Part shown: positions 1-9,283 of the stretch, in pieces | Numbering within the stretch: the stretch's first letter is position 1 | Layout of the letters: each line of letters starts with the position of its first letter | NCBI GenBank assembly: GCA_902542925.1 | Contig: CACBWF010000004.1 | Span: forward strand, 1-47,334 | Reading direction: 5' to 3' | From: an uncultured Alphaproteobacteria bacterium | GTDB lineage: Bacteria > Pseudomonadota > Alphaproteobacteria > Methylaequorales > Methylaequoraceae | Length of the DNA stretch: 47,334 nt | The notes under the pieces: model-generated | What the model saw: the letters and a program-made list of their open reading frames with translations, nothing else | Databases searched by the model: none | What the model was told of the DNA's origin: nothing | Translations under genes and position numbers: made by a program

Positions 1-1
1 A

Positions 2-814
2 GAAAATGGAAAAAAAATGGGTGTAGTAACTTTTGAACCCCATCCAAAAACATTTTTTTTAAAAAAAAAAAGTTTTTTCAGACTTACACCCTTCAGAATG
101 AAGCATAAAATTATTAAAGAATTAGGGATTGATTATTATTTTAATTTAAAATTCAACAATTTTATGAGCGAGATGGCAGCTGTAACTTTCATAAAAACAA
201 TATTAGTTGAAAAATTCAAAGTTAGTCACGTAATCACAGGAAAAGACTTTGTATTTGGAAAAAATAGATCTGGAGACGTAAATCTACTAAGAAAAATTTC
301 AACTGAAACAAATAATTTTAAATATTTTACTGTAAAAGACTATATTGAAAATAATGGAAAAAAATATTCTTCGTCAGAAATAAGAAAAAATCTTCTAAAT
401 GGAGAAATAAACAAAGCAAAAGAAATCTTAGGAAGATACTGGAGTATTTCTGGAAGAGTAATCAAGGGAGAAAAGGTCGCGAGAAAACTTGGTTATCCAA
501 CTGCTAATATTAGTATTAAAAATTATAGCAAGTTATGTTTTGGGGTTTATGCAGTAAATATTAATTTTTTAAAATCCCCACAAAATAAATATAAAGGGAT
601 AGCAAATTATGGAGTCAAACCAACATTTGACAAAAAAAATCCGTTGCTAGAGGTAAATATTTTTGATTTTAATTTAGATGTATATGGGGAATATATTGAA
701 ATTACATTTAAATCATTTATAAGAAACGAGAAAAAATTTAAAAATTTAGATTCTCTGAAAAAACAAATTAGGAATGATATAAGAATCGCAGAACAATATT
801 TTAAAAATGAATGA
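2..814 (+). CDS. ribF: Bifunctional riboflavin kinase / FAD synthetase, 5' end missing
   Basis: Makes FMN from riboflavin and then FAD from FMN in the cytosol. The frame is open from the first bases of the window, so the N-terminus with the nucleotide-binding GxFDGxH segment lies outside; the first ATG, at 17, is internal. Visible family motifs are VVTFEPHP near the start, the GKDFVFG segment, SSSEIRKNLLNG closing the adenylyltransferase domain, and a riboflavin kinase domain with KLGYPTAN and KPTF. About 270 residues are present of a usual 310. The stop overlaps the ileS start by 8 bases. The ribF-ileS-lspA order is common in proteobacteria. No frame break is seen, although a T9/A11 run lies at about 52-71. 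Confidence 0.93.
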   Translation, partial: ENGKKMGVVTFEPHPKTFFLKKKSFFRLTPFRMKHKIIKELGIDYYFNLKFNNFMSEMAAVTFIKTILVEKFKVSHVITGKDFVFGKNRSGDVNLLRKISTETNNFKYFTVKDYIENNGKKYSSSEIRKNLLNGEINKAKEILGRYWSISGRVIKGEKVARKLGYPTANISIKNYSKLCFGVYAVNINFLKSPQNKYKGIANYGVKPTFDKKNPLLEVNIFDFNLDVYGEYIEITFKSFIRNEKKFKNLDSLKKQIRNDIRIAEQYFKNE

Positions 815-3614
815 ATACTCAAAAACTGTAAATCTCCCACAAACAAGTTTCCAAATGCGCGCTAATCTTAGTCAAAGTGAACCAAAGTGGATTGATTTTT
901 GGAAAAATATGAAAATTCATGAGAAATTAAAAGAAAAAAATATACAATCAAAATCATTTATATTGCATGACGGTCCCCCATATGCAAATGGTCATCTTCA
1001 TCTAGGACATGCTCTTAATAAAATACTTAAGGATATAATTTGCAGAATAAATTTTAAACTTGGATACAATGTAAACTTTGTTCCAGGATGGGATTGTCAT
1101 GGATTACCTATTGAATGGGAGGTAGAGGAAAATTATAGAAAAAAAAAAAAATCAAAAGAAGATATCGATGTAATAAGTTTTCGTGAGGAATGCAGAAATT
1201 TTGCAAAAAAGTGGATTGATATACAATGTGAAGAATTTATTAGATTAGGACTTGATTATGATTGGAAAAACAAATACACAACGATGCATCGTGACGCTGA
1301 GGCAACAATTGTCTCAGAATTACTTAAATTTCTTGAAAAAGGTATATTATATTTAGGAAAAAAACCAGTTATGTGGTCAGTTGTAGAAAAAACTGCACTT
1401 GCAGAAGCTGAAATAGAGTACTTGGAGAAGAACTCAAAATCAATTTTTGTAAAATTTCCAATAAAGAAAAATGATAATTTGAAATTTCAAAATTGTTCAG
1501 TTGCTATTTGGACAACTACACCCTGGACTCTTCCTGGAAATATGGCAATAGCTTACTCTAATTCTATAGAATATCAAATAATCACTTTCTCCCAGGACTA
1601 CCCTAATTTCAAGTTAAATAAAGGGGAAAGTCTGATATTTTCAAAAAAACTTTTTAAAAGTTTCTCTAATGAAAATAAAATTAAAAATTACAAAATAGAA
1701 GATAAAATTACGGGCTCTGAATTAAGCAATATATTATGTTCTCATCCTTTAGCAGGCCTAGGATATGAACATACAATCCCACTAATTGAAGGTTTCCACG
1801 TAACAGATGATACTGGTACAGGATTTGTTCATATTGCACCAGGACATGGAGTAGAAGATTTTGAAATTGGTCAAAAAAATAATTTAGGCATTCCTAGAAC
1901 GGTAATGTATAATGGAATATTTGAAAAAACTGTTCCAGAGTTCTCAGGAATTCACGTATTTAAAGCCGATAAACCTATTATTGAGAAACTTGAAGAAAGT
2001 AATAATTTAATTTGCGTTAATGATTTTTTGCATAGCTACCCGCATTCATGGCGATCAAAAGCACCGTTAATTTTTAGAACTACTTCACAGTGGTTTATTT
2101 CTATGGATAAGGAGGAGCTGAGAAAAAAAGCATTAAAGGAAATTGAAAAAGTAAATTGGATACCATCTTCAAGTAGAAACAGAATTCGTTCGATGGTTTT
2201 AGATAGGCCAGATTGGTGTGTTTCCAGGCAGAGATCATGGGGTGTTCCAATAACAATATTCATAGATAAGAAAACATTTGAGCCATTAATTAACAAAAAT
2301 CTTAATTCCAGAATTATATCTATAATTAAAGAAAAAGGAGCAGATGCTTGGTTCTCAGAACCAAAAAAAAATTTTCTAGGCAACGAGTTTGATTCAGAAA
2401 AATATGAAAAAGTTACAGATATCCTCGATGTTTGGTTTGATTCAGGTAGTAGTCATGTTTTTGTACTTAAAAATAAGGGTTTAAATCAAAAATCTGATTT
2501 GTACTTAGAGGGATCAGACCAACACAGAGGATGGTTCCAATCATCACTTTTAGAATCATGTGCAATTTATGATCAAAGTCCCTTTAAAAGTGTTTTAACG
2601 CATGGATTCGTTCTTGATGAGAACGGAAAAAAAATGTCTAAATCACTTGGTAATGTGATTTCTCCTCAGGACATTGTAAAAAAATATGGAGCAGATATTT
2701 TACGATTATGGGTAGCAAGCAGTAATTACAATGAAGACTTAAAAATTAGTTTTGAGAGTTTAGACAGACAATCAGAGAATTATAGAAAGATAAGAAACTC
2801 AATAAGGTTTATTCTAGGTAATTTAAAAGAGTGGGATCCAAATGAAAAAGTTGAACACAATGAATTACCTGAATTAGAAAGATATATTAGGCATAGGCTT
2901 TACACATTAAATGAAAAAATAATTTCAAGTTACAAAAATTACAATTTTCATCAAGCACTAAAAGAAATTTCAAATTTTTGTAATCAAGATCTATCAACAA
3001 TTTTTTTTGATATAAGAAAAGATTATCTGTATTGTGAATCAAAAGATTCATTATCAAGAAAAGCTGTCAGGACTGTTCTGGTAGATATTTTCTATAATTT
3101 AGTTAGTTGGCTTTCTCCATTGTTACCATTTACGACTGAAGAAGCATGGCAATGTTGGAGAGAAGAAATAATCAAAGAAGAAATTATAAGTTGTCATTTG
3201 ATGAGTTTTTCTAAACCAAATCAGTCATGGAATGATTTAAAATTGGAAAAAAATTGGAATATGATAAATGAGATAAGGAGCACAGTAAGTTACTGTATTG
3301 AAAAGATGAGAGAGGATAAGAAAATAAAATCAAGCCTTGAGGCGAAAGTTTCAATATGTGTAGAAGACGAAAATTATAAGTTTGCTTTGCAAAAAATTAA
3401 CCTTGAAGAAGTCTTAATAACCTCATTTGTTGAGGTTGTAACAAAAAAGGATACAAAATTTATAAATTTAATAAATGAAAAAAATGCTAAAATTTTTGTT
3501 AAAGTTGATAAATTTGATGGCGAGAAGTGTGATAGGTGCTGGAAGCTATTTCACAAGAAAAACATGATTGGAGCTATATGTAAAAGATGTTACTATGCAC
3601 ATTCTAAAGGATAA
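807..3614 (+). CDS. ileS: Isoleucyl-tRNA synthetase
   Basis: Class I aminoacyl-tRNA synthetase charging tRNA-Ile, 935 residues, a normal bacterial length. The ATP-binding HIGH-type motif is HLGH at residues 65-68, inside PPYANGHLHLGH. GWDCHGLPIE follows. The second signature KMSKS is at 609-613. A CP1 editing domain separates them, with the WTTTPWTLPGN motif. The C-terminus carries a zinc-binding module, CDRCWK followed by ICKRC. The start ATG overlaps the end of ribF and the 3' end overlaps lspA, so translation of the three is probably coupled. No unusual residue is seen. Confidence 0.98.
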   Translation: MNEYSKTVNLPQTSFQMRANLSQSEPKWIDFWKNMKIHEKLKEKNIQSKSFILHDGPPYANGHLHLGHALNKILKDIICRINFKLGYNVNFVPGWDCHGLPIEWEVEENYRKKKKSKEDIDVISFREECRNFAKKWIDIQCEEFIRLGLDYDWKNKYTTMHRDAEATIVSELLKFLEKGILYLGKKPVMWSVVEKTALAEAEIEYLEKNSKSIFVKFPIKKNDNLKFQNCSVAIWTTTPWTLPGNMAIAYSNSIEYQIITFSQDYPNFKLNKGESLIFSKKLFKSFSNENKIKNYKIEDKITGSELSNILCSHPLAGLGYEHTIPLIEGFHVTDDTGTGFVHIAPGHGVEDFEIGQKNNLGIPRTVMYNGIFEKTVPEFSGIHVFKADKPIIEKLEESNNLICVNDFLHSYPHSWRSKAPLIFRTTSQWFISMDKEELRKKALKEIEKVNWIPSSSRNRIRSMVLDRPDWCVSRQRSWGVPITIFIDKKTFEPLINKNLNSRIISIIKEKGADAWFSEPKKNFLGNEFDSEKYEKVTDILDVWFDSGSSHVFVLKNKGLNQKSDLYLEGSDQHRGWFQSSLLESCAIYDQSPFKSVLTHGFVLDENGKKMSKSLGNVISPQDIVKKYGADILRLWVASSNYNEDLKISFESLDRQSENYRKIRNSIRFILGNLKEWDPNEKVEHNELPELERYIRHRLYTLNEKIISSYKNYNFHQALKEISNFCNQDLSTIFFDIRKDYLYCESKDSLSRKAVRTVLVDIFYNLVSWLSPLLPFTTEEAWQCWREEIIKEEIISCHLMSFSKPNQSWNDLKLEKNWNMINEIRSTVSYCIEKMREDKKIKSSLEAKVSICVEDENYKFALQKINLEEVLITSFVEVVTKKDTKFINLINEKNAKIFVKVDKFDGEKCDRCWKLFHKKNMIGAICKRCYYAHSKG

Positions 3615-4074
3615 TTACCTTTTTTTCCTTTTATCTGTATTTATAATTTTTGTTGATCAATTAACAAAATATATAGCAGTAATTTTTTATACTGAACTTG
3701 TTCATGGAATTGAAATTTTTTCATTTTTAAACCTTGTATTTGTAACTAATAGAGGAATTAGTTTTGGTTTGTTATCTAACCTAAATATTTCATTCTTTTT
3801 AGGTCTAATATCATTAGCAATATCAATGGTGTTGATATTCTGGTTAACAAAAAGTAGTAAGGCTTACGAAAAATTTACTTTATCATTAATATTAGGTGGA
3901 GCACTAGGAAACGGTATTGATAGAATATATCAGTCATATGTAATTGATTTTATTGATTTTCATTATAAAGGTTATCACTGGCCAGCCTTTAATGTTGCTG
4001 ATACCTTCATAACCATAGGTGTGATAATTTATATAATATATAATTTAAATGAAGCTCTATTCTTAAAAAAGTAA
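3595..4074 (+). CDS. lspA: Lipoprotein signal peptidase (signal peptidase II)
   Basis: Inner-membrane aspartyl protease that removes the signal peptide from diacylglyceryl-modified prolipoproteins. About 159 residues with four hydrophobic segments. Conserved blocks are VDQLTKY, TNRGISFGLL, GGALGNGIDR, and VIDFIDF followed by FNVADTFITIG. The Asp in VIDF and the Asp in NVADT correspond to the family's catalytic pair. I chose the ATG at 3595 (MHILKDNY), which overlaps the ileS stop by 20 bases; a longer frame from 3568 adds nine residues that do not fit the family. The two genes that follow encode lipoproteins, its substrates. Confidence 0.95.
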   Translation: MHILKDNYLFFLLSVFIIFVDQLTKYIAVIFYTELVHGIEIFSFLNLVFVTNRGISFGLLSNLNISFFLGLISLAISMVLIFWLTKSSKAYEKFTLSLILGGALGNGIDRIYQSYVIDFIDFHYKGYHWPAFNVADTFITIGVIIYIIYNLNEALFLKK

Positions 4075-4161
4075 AATATCCTTTTAAAACTACACAACTA
4101 ATGATATTAATACTAAATATATAGGTTTACTATTTAAAAGAAACAATATTTTGTATTTTAA

Positions 4162-4824
4162 ATGTTATTTTCAATGATTAAGTATACATCTAGATATCTT
4201 TCATTAGTTCTTTTGGTGCAGTTATTGAACTCCTGTTCTTCCATTGAATCAACTTTTGATTCAACGGTTGAATCCATAAGTGAAGCAAGTGAATATTTTT
4301 ATGATTCTGTTGCTTTTTGGGAAGAAAACGAACCAGAACAAGAACAGGCTATAATTGTGGAAGAAGCAGTGGAAGTTCCTGATTTTGCTCTACCAACAAC
4401 TAATCAGATAAACCAAGATTTTGCACAACCTAACCAACAGTTTATTGAACAACAACCCATTCAATCTATTCAACCCAATTATGGATATTATCCACAGCCC
4501 CCAATATACAGGAGTGCTAGACAATATTTTTCAGTGACGCCTAATGGAACACCAATGCCTGCTCCTCCCCCTCCTCCTTTTCCTCAATACTCAATTGAAA
4601 GTAACCCAAATGTACCTTATTCTTATGGTGCCAATTATGATTATATGAATAGAAACCCAGATATTCAAAATTATTCACCTTCTATTAACAATATACAAAA
4701 TCAACCTCAGCCTAATTTTTTAACAGAAGATCAAGAAATGGAACTATTTGGCATAGAAAATAATTGTATTCGTGTGGTAAAAGATTATATGTCAGGGGGA
4801 TATGAATGTGATGATTTTGATTAA
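4162..4824 (+). CDS. Proline/glutamine-rich putative lipoprotein, unknown function
   Basis: I do not recognise this 220-residue protein. It begins with a lysine/arginine-containing N-region and a hydrophobic stretch ending in LLNSC, a plausible lipobox, so it is predicted to be a lipid-anchored envelope protein. The mature part starts with a Ser/Glu-rich segment, then a long low-complexity region rich in Pro, Gln, Asn and Tyr, including a run PAPPPPPFP at about residue 135. The C-terminus is compact and ends CIRVVKDYMSGGYECDDFD, with two Cys that could pair. An internal ATG at 4177 is an alternative start. It overlaps the next lipoprotein by 23 bases and is preceded by an 87-base gap in which I see no clear promoter. 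Confidence 0.75.
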   Translation: MLFSMIKYTSRYLSLVLLVQLLNSCSSIESTFDSTVESISEASEYFYDSVAFWEENEPEQEQAIIVEEAVEVPDFALPTTNQINQDFAQPNQQFIEQQPIQSIQPNYGYYPQPPIYRSARQYFSVTPNGTPMPAPPPPPFPQYSIESNPNVPYSYGANYDYMNRNPDIQNYSPSINNIQNQPQPNFLTEDQEMELFGIENNCIRVVKDYMSGGYECDDFD

Positions 4825-5434
4825 AAGTATTAAACTAATTAAACATATATTTTTAATGTTCTTGTTAACTTTACCTATAACAAGTTGTGACACTTTAGAA
4901 GAGCTTTCAGGACTTAAAAAACAAACATTTGATGATTCAATGGTCATTGATACACCAGATATTATGTTACCTCCAAATTTTGAAGAAATGCCTGTCAATT
5001 CTGCCACCAATTCTTTCAAAAATGACAAAGTTAATGAAATGTCGGTTTTCGATCAGCAACAAGGTATAAGTAACAATCAGTTTGTTCAACCTCAAGTGCA
5101 AAATTTTGTGAGCCCTCCAGCTGTATTACAATCTTCTAAATCTCCATCTGATTCAATAGAAAAATTTAGAAACATGAAAAAATTCACAATTGGAGAATGG
5201 GTTTATGGTCAATCTGTTAGGGAGTTTAAAGGAAACAATTTGTACTATAGACCCCCAATCGATAAAGGTTACAATTTTTCAAGAAGATACGTGCCTAACA
5301 GCAATCCTAATCAATCATATCAATCTAGAGAACAATATTATAAAAATATAAACCGCGACGAAGACTATTCTGATTTGACAACTGGTTCTCAGGGAGAATT
5401 GTTAAATATAGATCAGGTTCCAATACTTGAATAA
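4802..5434 (+). CDS. Putative lipoprotein, possibly DUF3035/BamF-like
   Basis: A 210-residue protein with a lysine-rich N-region, a hydrophobic core and the lipobox LPITSC, so probably lipid-anchored. After the Cys, residues near 43-60 read DDSMVIDTPDIMLPPNFEEMP. This resembles the conserved N-terminal pattern of DUF3035 lipoproteins (a charged D-x-F-x-V element followed by a P-x-x-x-L-P-P stretch), a family linked to the BAM complex of alphaproteobacteria under the name BamF. The match is short, so the assignment is tentative. The rest is Gln/Asn/Ser-rich and probably extended. The start overlaps the upstream lipoprotein, and the stop is followed immediately by the M16 peptidase ATG, so the four genes look like one operon. 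Confidence 0.72.
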   Translation: MNVMILIKSIKLIKHIFLMFLLTLPITSCDTLEELSGLKKQTFDDSMVIDTPDIMLPPNFEEMPVNSATNSFKNDKVNEMSVFDQQQGISNNQFVQPQVQNFVSPPAVLQSSKSPSDSIEKFRNMKKFTIGEWVYGQSVREFKGNNLYYRPPIDKGYNFSRRYVPNSNPNQSYQSREQYYKNINRDEDYSDLTTGSQGELLNIDQVPILE

Positions 5435-6745
5435 ATGTTTCTATTTTTATTTTTTATCCTAATTTCTGCATTTTATTGTGAGACTCAAGCCAAACTGTTT
5501 GATTCCAAGAGTTTTGAACTTCAAAATGGTATGCAAGTTGTTGTAGTTGAGAATCATAGGGCTCCAGTGGTTTCAAGTATGATATGGTACAACGTTGGAT
5601 CAGTTGACGAAACATATGGGAAGAGTGGGCTAGCGCATTTTCTAGAGCACTTAATGTTTAAAGGTACAAAAAAATTTAAAAATGGAGAATTCTCAGACTT
5701 TATTTCAAAAAATGGAGGGACTGAAAATGCATTTACAAGTTTTGATTACACAGCTTATTATCAAATTATTCCCTCAGAAAAAATTGAAAAGATTTTGGAG
5801 ATGGAGGCTGATAGAATGAAGAATCTAGTCTTGTCAAAGAAACAGGTTGAAACTGAGAAAAGTGTTATTTTAGAAGAAAGAAGCCAGAGAATTGATAGCT
5901 CTCCGTCATCAGTCCTTGACGAGTCAATGAGGAAGAGTTTATTCCCTAATCATACTTACGGAACACCTATAATTGGGTGGAAACATGAAATTGAAAACCT
6001 GACATATGAGGATATATTTGAATTTTACAACAAATACTATGATCCATCTAATGCTGTTTTGGTTCTATCAGGAGATATAAATATAAAAGATGCAAAAAGA
6101 ATAACAAAAAAATACTTTGGTAAAATTAAATCTAATAAAGTTAAACAAAAACGAAACTATCTTGTGGATCCCCCATTAAAAACAAAAATACAAATTAATC
6201 ATGAGCACCCAAATGTTGAGCAACCAATTTGGAAAAAGCTATATAAAACAATTTCGTTAACAGAATCTATAGATGACGGGCTTGCATTAGATATTGGGTT
6301 AGAAATTATTGCTGGGGGTAAAACAAGTATTTTATATCAAGAACTGGTGACTGAGCAAAAAATTTTTGCTGCAGTTGGGGGATATTATCAGGGCTTAACA
6401 AAAGGTCCCGGTAATATTTATTTTTATGCTATACCTAATAAAAATTTATCACCAAAAGATATAGATATAAAAATTAATGACATTTTAAAAAATGTGATAA
6501 AAAAAGGTATTAGTCCGGATGACTTTAATAGAAAGAAAAAGGAATACTATTATAATTTTATCTATCAGCAAGATGGAATTGGAAAGCCAGCCCAAATTAT
6601 TGGCGAGGCATTATCGGTAGGTATTAAACTTGAAGATCTAGAAAACTGGGATCAAAGAATTAATGAACTTAGCATTGAAAAAGTAAACGAAGCCTTAAAT
6701 AGATTTTTAGAAAATAAAAATTTTGTAACAGGTATGCTAAAATAA
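5435..6745 (+). CDS. M16 family zinc peptidase, catalytic member
   Basis: Pitrilysin-type metallopeptidase of 436 residues, probably periplasmic: the N-terminus is a hydrophobic signal-like segment ending near CETQA. The inverted zinc motif HxxEH is HFLEH at residues 68-72, and the downstream acidic ligand is in VILEER (E147 or E148). The two-lobed M16 half-barrel arrangement is consistent with the length. It overlaps the next gene, a second M16 protein, by one base. In other proteobacteria such adjacent M16 genes encode a catalytic and a non-catalytic partner. The natural substrate cannot be told from the sequence. Confidence 0.93.
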   Translation: MFLFLFFILISAFYCETQAKLFDSKSFELQNGMQVVVVENHRAPVVSSMIWYNVGSVDETYGKSGLAHFLEHLMFKGTKKFKNGEFSDFISKNGGTENAFTSFDYTAYYQIIPSEKIEKILEMEADRMKNLVLSKKQVETEKSVILEERSQRIDSSPSSVLDESMRKSLFPNHTYGTPIIGWKHEIENLTYEDIFEFYNKYYDPSNAVLVLSGDINIKDAKRITKKYFGKIKSNKVKQKRNYLVDPPLKTKIQINHEHPNVEQPIWKKLYKTISLTESIDDGLALDIGLEIIAGGKTSILYQELVTEQKIFAAVGGYYQGLTKGPGNIYFYAIPNKNLSPKDIDIKINDILKNVIKKGISPDDFNRKKKEYYYNFIYQQDGIGKPAQIIGEALSVGIKLEDLENWDQRINELSIEKVNEALNRFLENKNFVTGMLK

Positions 6746-8040
6746 TGAGAAAGATTTTATTTTTTCTTGTAATAGTATTTTGTAGTAGTGATGTTTTTGG
6801 TTTTGAACCAATTGAACTGAGAACTAAAAAAGGTATAAAGTTTTGGTATGTTAAAGACACCTCAGTACCAATTATAAGCTTAGATTTTGGATTTGTAGGT
6901 GGTGCTTTTTATGATCTAGACGGTAAGGAGGGTACTTCTACATTTCTTGCCTCTATTTTAGATGAAGGAGCCGGAGATTTAAATTCAGTAAATTTTCAAA
7001 AAATGATGAATTCTCTTGGAATGAAACTACGTTTTTCAAGTACTAAAGATTTATTTTCTGGCAAATTTCAAACAGTTTCAGAAAATAAAGAAAAATCTTT
7101 TGATTTGCTCAAATTAGTTTTTCTTAAACCAAGTTTTGACAAAAATGAAATTGAAAAAATTAGAAATCAATTAATTGCAAGTTATAAAATTAATAATTCA
7201 AATATTTCTGATACTGCAAGCATAGAATTTTATAATAATTTTTTTAAAGGACATAAATTTTCCAGAAATGACGATGGGAATTTGGATAGTTTAAGAAAAG
7301 TTAATTTTGATGAATTAAATTTTTTCTTTAAAAATTTTGTAACAAGAAAAAATCTTATTTTGTCAATATCTGGAGATATTGATCAAGATGATGCAATAAA
7401 ACTAATTGATGATTCTTTTGGTTTACTTCCAGAATCAAGTGAAAATATAAAAGAAATTCCTAAAAAAGATACATTTGAAAGTGGTATAAAGTTTGTTAAA
7501 AAAAAAACACCTCAATCAGCTGTTGTATTTGGTCAGAGGGGTTTACCAAGGAAAAGTGAAGACTTTTTTGCAGCAAGAATCTGTAATTATGTAATGGGTG
7601 GAGGAGGTTTTCAATCTCGTTTATATAAAAATATTAGAGAGAGGAGGGGGTTAACTTATTCAATATATTCATATTTTATTTCTCATAAAAATAATGATAT
7701 TTTATTGGGAGGTTTTCAAACAAAGAATGAGTCAGTAAATGAGACCATTAAATTGGTAAAGAGTGAATGGAAAAAAATGAGTATTAATGGAATAAGTCAG
7801 GAAGAATTAAACGAAGCAAAAACATATTATAAAGGCTCTTTCACTAGGAATTATGCAAGTACCTCAACAATCTCTAGTTTATTAAATGCAGTTCAATTGT
7901 ATGGACTAAGTATTGATTATTTTGAAAAAAGAAATAAAATCATAGATAATCTGACTTTGGAAAAGGTAAATAGGGTAGCCAGAGAAATTTTTCAGTCTGA
8001 AAATTTATTTTTTTTAGTTGTTGGGAATGATTTCGATTGA
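6745..8040 (+). CDS. M16 family peptidase-like partner without the zinc motif
   Basis: Homologue of the preceding M16 peptidase, 431 residues, with a hydrophobic signal-like start ending near VFGFEP. At the position of the zinc motif it reads KEGTSTFLASILDEGAG, lacking HxxEH, so it should not be catalytic by itself. It keeps the substrate-binding region of the family, including an RGLTYS segment near residue 310. This matches the regulatory or beta-type subunit of two-gene M16 systems. It starts one base inside the upstream stop codon and overlaps the pgi start, consistent with translational coupling and a 1:1 complex. Confidence 0.92.
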   Translation: MRKILFFLVIVFCSSDVFGFEPIELRTKKGIKFWYVKDTSVPIISLDFGFVGGAFYDLDGKEGTSTFLASILDEGAGDLNSVNFQKMMNSLGMKLRFSSTKDLFSGKFQTVSENKEKSFDLLKLVFLKPSFDKNEIEKIRNQLIASYKINNSNISDTASIEFYNNFFKGHKFSRNDDGNLDSLRKVNFDELNFFFKNFVTRKNLILSISGDIDQDDAIKLIDDSFGLLPESSENIKEIPKKDTFESGIKFVKKKTPQSAVVFGQRGLPRKSEDFFAARICNYVMGGGGFQSRLYKNIRERRGLTYSIYSYFISHKNNDILLGGFQTKNESVNETIKLVKSEWKKMSINGISQEELNEAKTYYKGSFTRNYASTSTISSLLNAVQLYGLSIDYFEKRNKIIDNLTLEKVNRVAREIFQSENLFFLVVGNDFD

Positions 8041-9283
8041 AGACATAAATTTTAGTTTTTCAAATATTTCTAAGAATTTGAAAAGAAGACACTACGATGA
8101 AGAAGATTTAATTAATGTTCACAGAAAATTTCTCAAAGATTTTCAGAGCGGTAAATTAGATTGTATTTCTATTGTAAAAAATAGATCAAAAATTAAGGCT
8201 ATTGATAGTAAATTGTCCATTTTTTGTGATTGTAAAGATATAATTATTGTGGGGACAGGTGGGTCAACGCTTGGATCAAAAATGATAGATTCTATATTTA
8301 GTGGAAAAAAGAAAATCCATTATGTAGAAAATGTTGATCCATCAAGTATCGAAAAACTACTAACAACGCTAAATCATGAAGTTACAGGACTGATAGTAAT
8401 TTCTAAGTCTGGAGAAACTATTGAAACTTTGTCACAGTTTTTTTTTTTACTTAACCACTTTAAAAAAGAAAATAAATTAATTAAGCAAAGAACTCTTGTA
8501 ATCACGGAAAAAAAAAAGAGTACACTAAAATTAATTCAAGAAAAGCTAAATTTAGAATTTGCTGAACATGACAAAAAAATAGGTGGCAGATATTCTGTTT
8601 TTTCTATAGTCGGACTTCTCCCTGTAAAATTAAATGATATTAAGATTAAAAATATTTTGAATGGTGGTGAAAAAGTATTAAATAAATTACTAAACTTGGA
8701 TAACCCCAACAATTTTGCACCTACAAAGTCTTCTCTGATTCACGCACAGCTATTAAAAAATAATTTCAATATGAATGTATTATTTACTTATCTTGATTCT
8801 CTTCAAAATTTTTCTTTATGGTTTCGACAACTATGGGCGGAATCAATTGGTAAAAATGGACACGGGTCTACTCCAATTAATGCAGTTGGCACTGTTGATC
8901 AACATAGCCAGCTTCAACTTTACCTCGATGGACCTAAAGATAAATTTTTTACAATTATCGGGATGGAAAAACCATTAAAATCAAATAAGTTAAATTGTCA
9001 TATAAATAAAATAAATTTATCTGAAAGCCTACATAAAAAAACATTAGGTGATTTGTTATTTGCGGAAATGAAGGCGACTTATCAAACAATTAAAAATAAA
9101 AATATTCCTTTAAGAATAATTAAATTAAATAAAATTGATGAAGAAATACTTGGGAGTTTAATAATGAGTTTTTTTATAGAAACAATTTACACCTGTTATT
9201 TGTTAAAGGTAAACCCCTTTGATCAACCTGCTGTTGAAGAAGGAAAAAAACTTGCAATAAAATTTTTAAATAATGAAAATTAG
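8027..9283 (+). CDS. pgi: Glucose-6-phosphate isomerase
   Basis: Interconverts glucose-6-phosphate and fructose-6-phosphate. 418 residues from the ATG at 8027; a TTG at 8018 would add three residues. Family features are the GTGGSTLGSKM phosphate-binding loop, the VISKSGETIET SIS-domain motif, the block GRYSVFSIVGLLPV, and WAESIGKNGHG followed by TVDQHSQLQ. The C-terminal FDQPAVEEGKKLA is the usual end of the family. This is the shorter PGI form (about 420 rather than 550 residues). It overlaps the M16 gene upstream by 14 bases and mutL downstream by 11. Confidence 0.95.
   Translation: MISIEDINFSFSNISKNLKRRHYDEEDLINVHRKFLKDFQSGKLDCISIVKNRSKIKAIDSKLSIFCDCKDIIIVGTGGSTLGSKMIDSIFSGKKKIHYVENVDPSSIEKLLTTLNHEVTGLIVISKSGETIETLSQFFFLLNHFKKENKLIKQRTLVITEKKKSTLKLIQEKLNLEFAEHDKKIGGRYSVFSIVGLLPVKLNDIKIKNILNGGEKVLNKLLNLDNPNNFAPTKSSLIHAQLLKNNFNMNVLFTYLDSLQNFSLWFRQLWAESIGKNGHGSTPINAVGTVDQHSQLQLYLDGPKDKFFTIIGMEKPLKSNKLNCHINKINLSESLHKKTLGDLLFAEMKATYQTIKNKNIPLRIIKLNKIDEEILGSLIMSFFIETIYTCYLLKVNPFDQPAVEEGKKLAIKFLNNEN

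Noticed and set aside
52-71. T9/A11 homopolymers in ribF as a frameshift site
   Set aside because: The RibF reading frame continues correctly through them, so no length error is indicated.
4075-4161. Possible small RNA or terminator after lspA
   Set aside because: The 87-base gap has no GC-containing stem, no T run after a hairpin and no promoter-like pair that stands out from the AT background.
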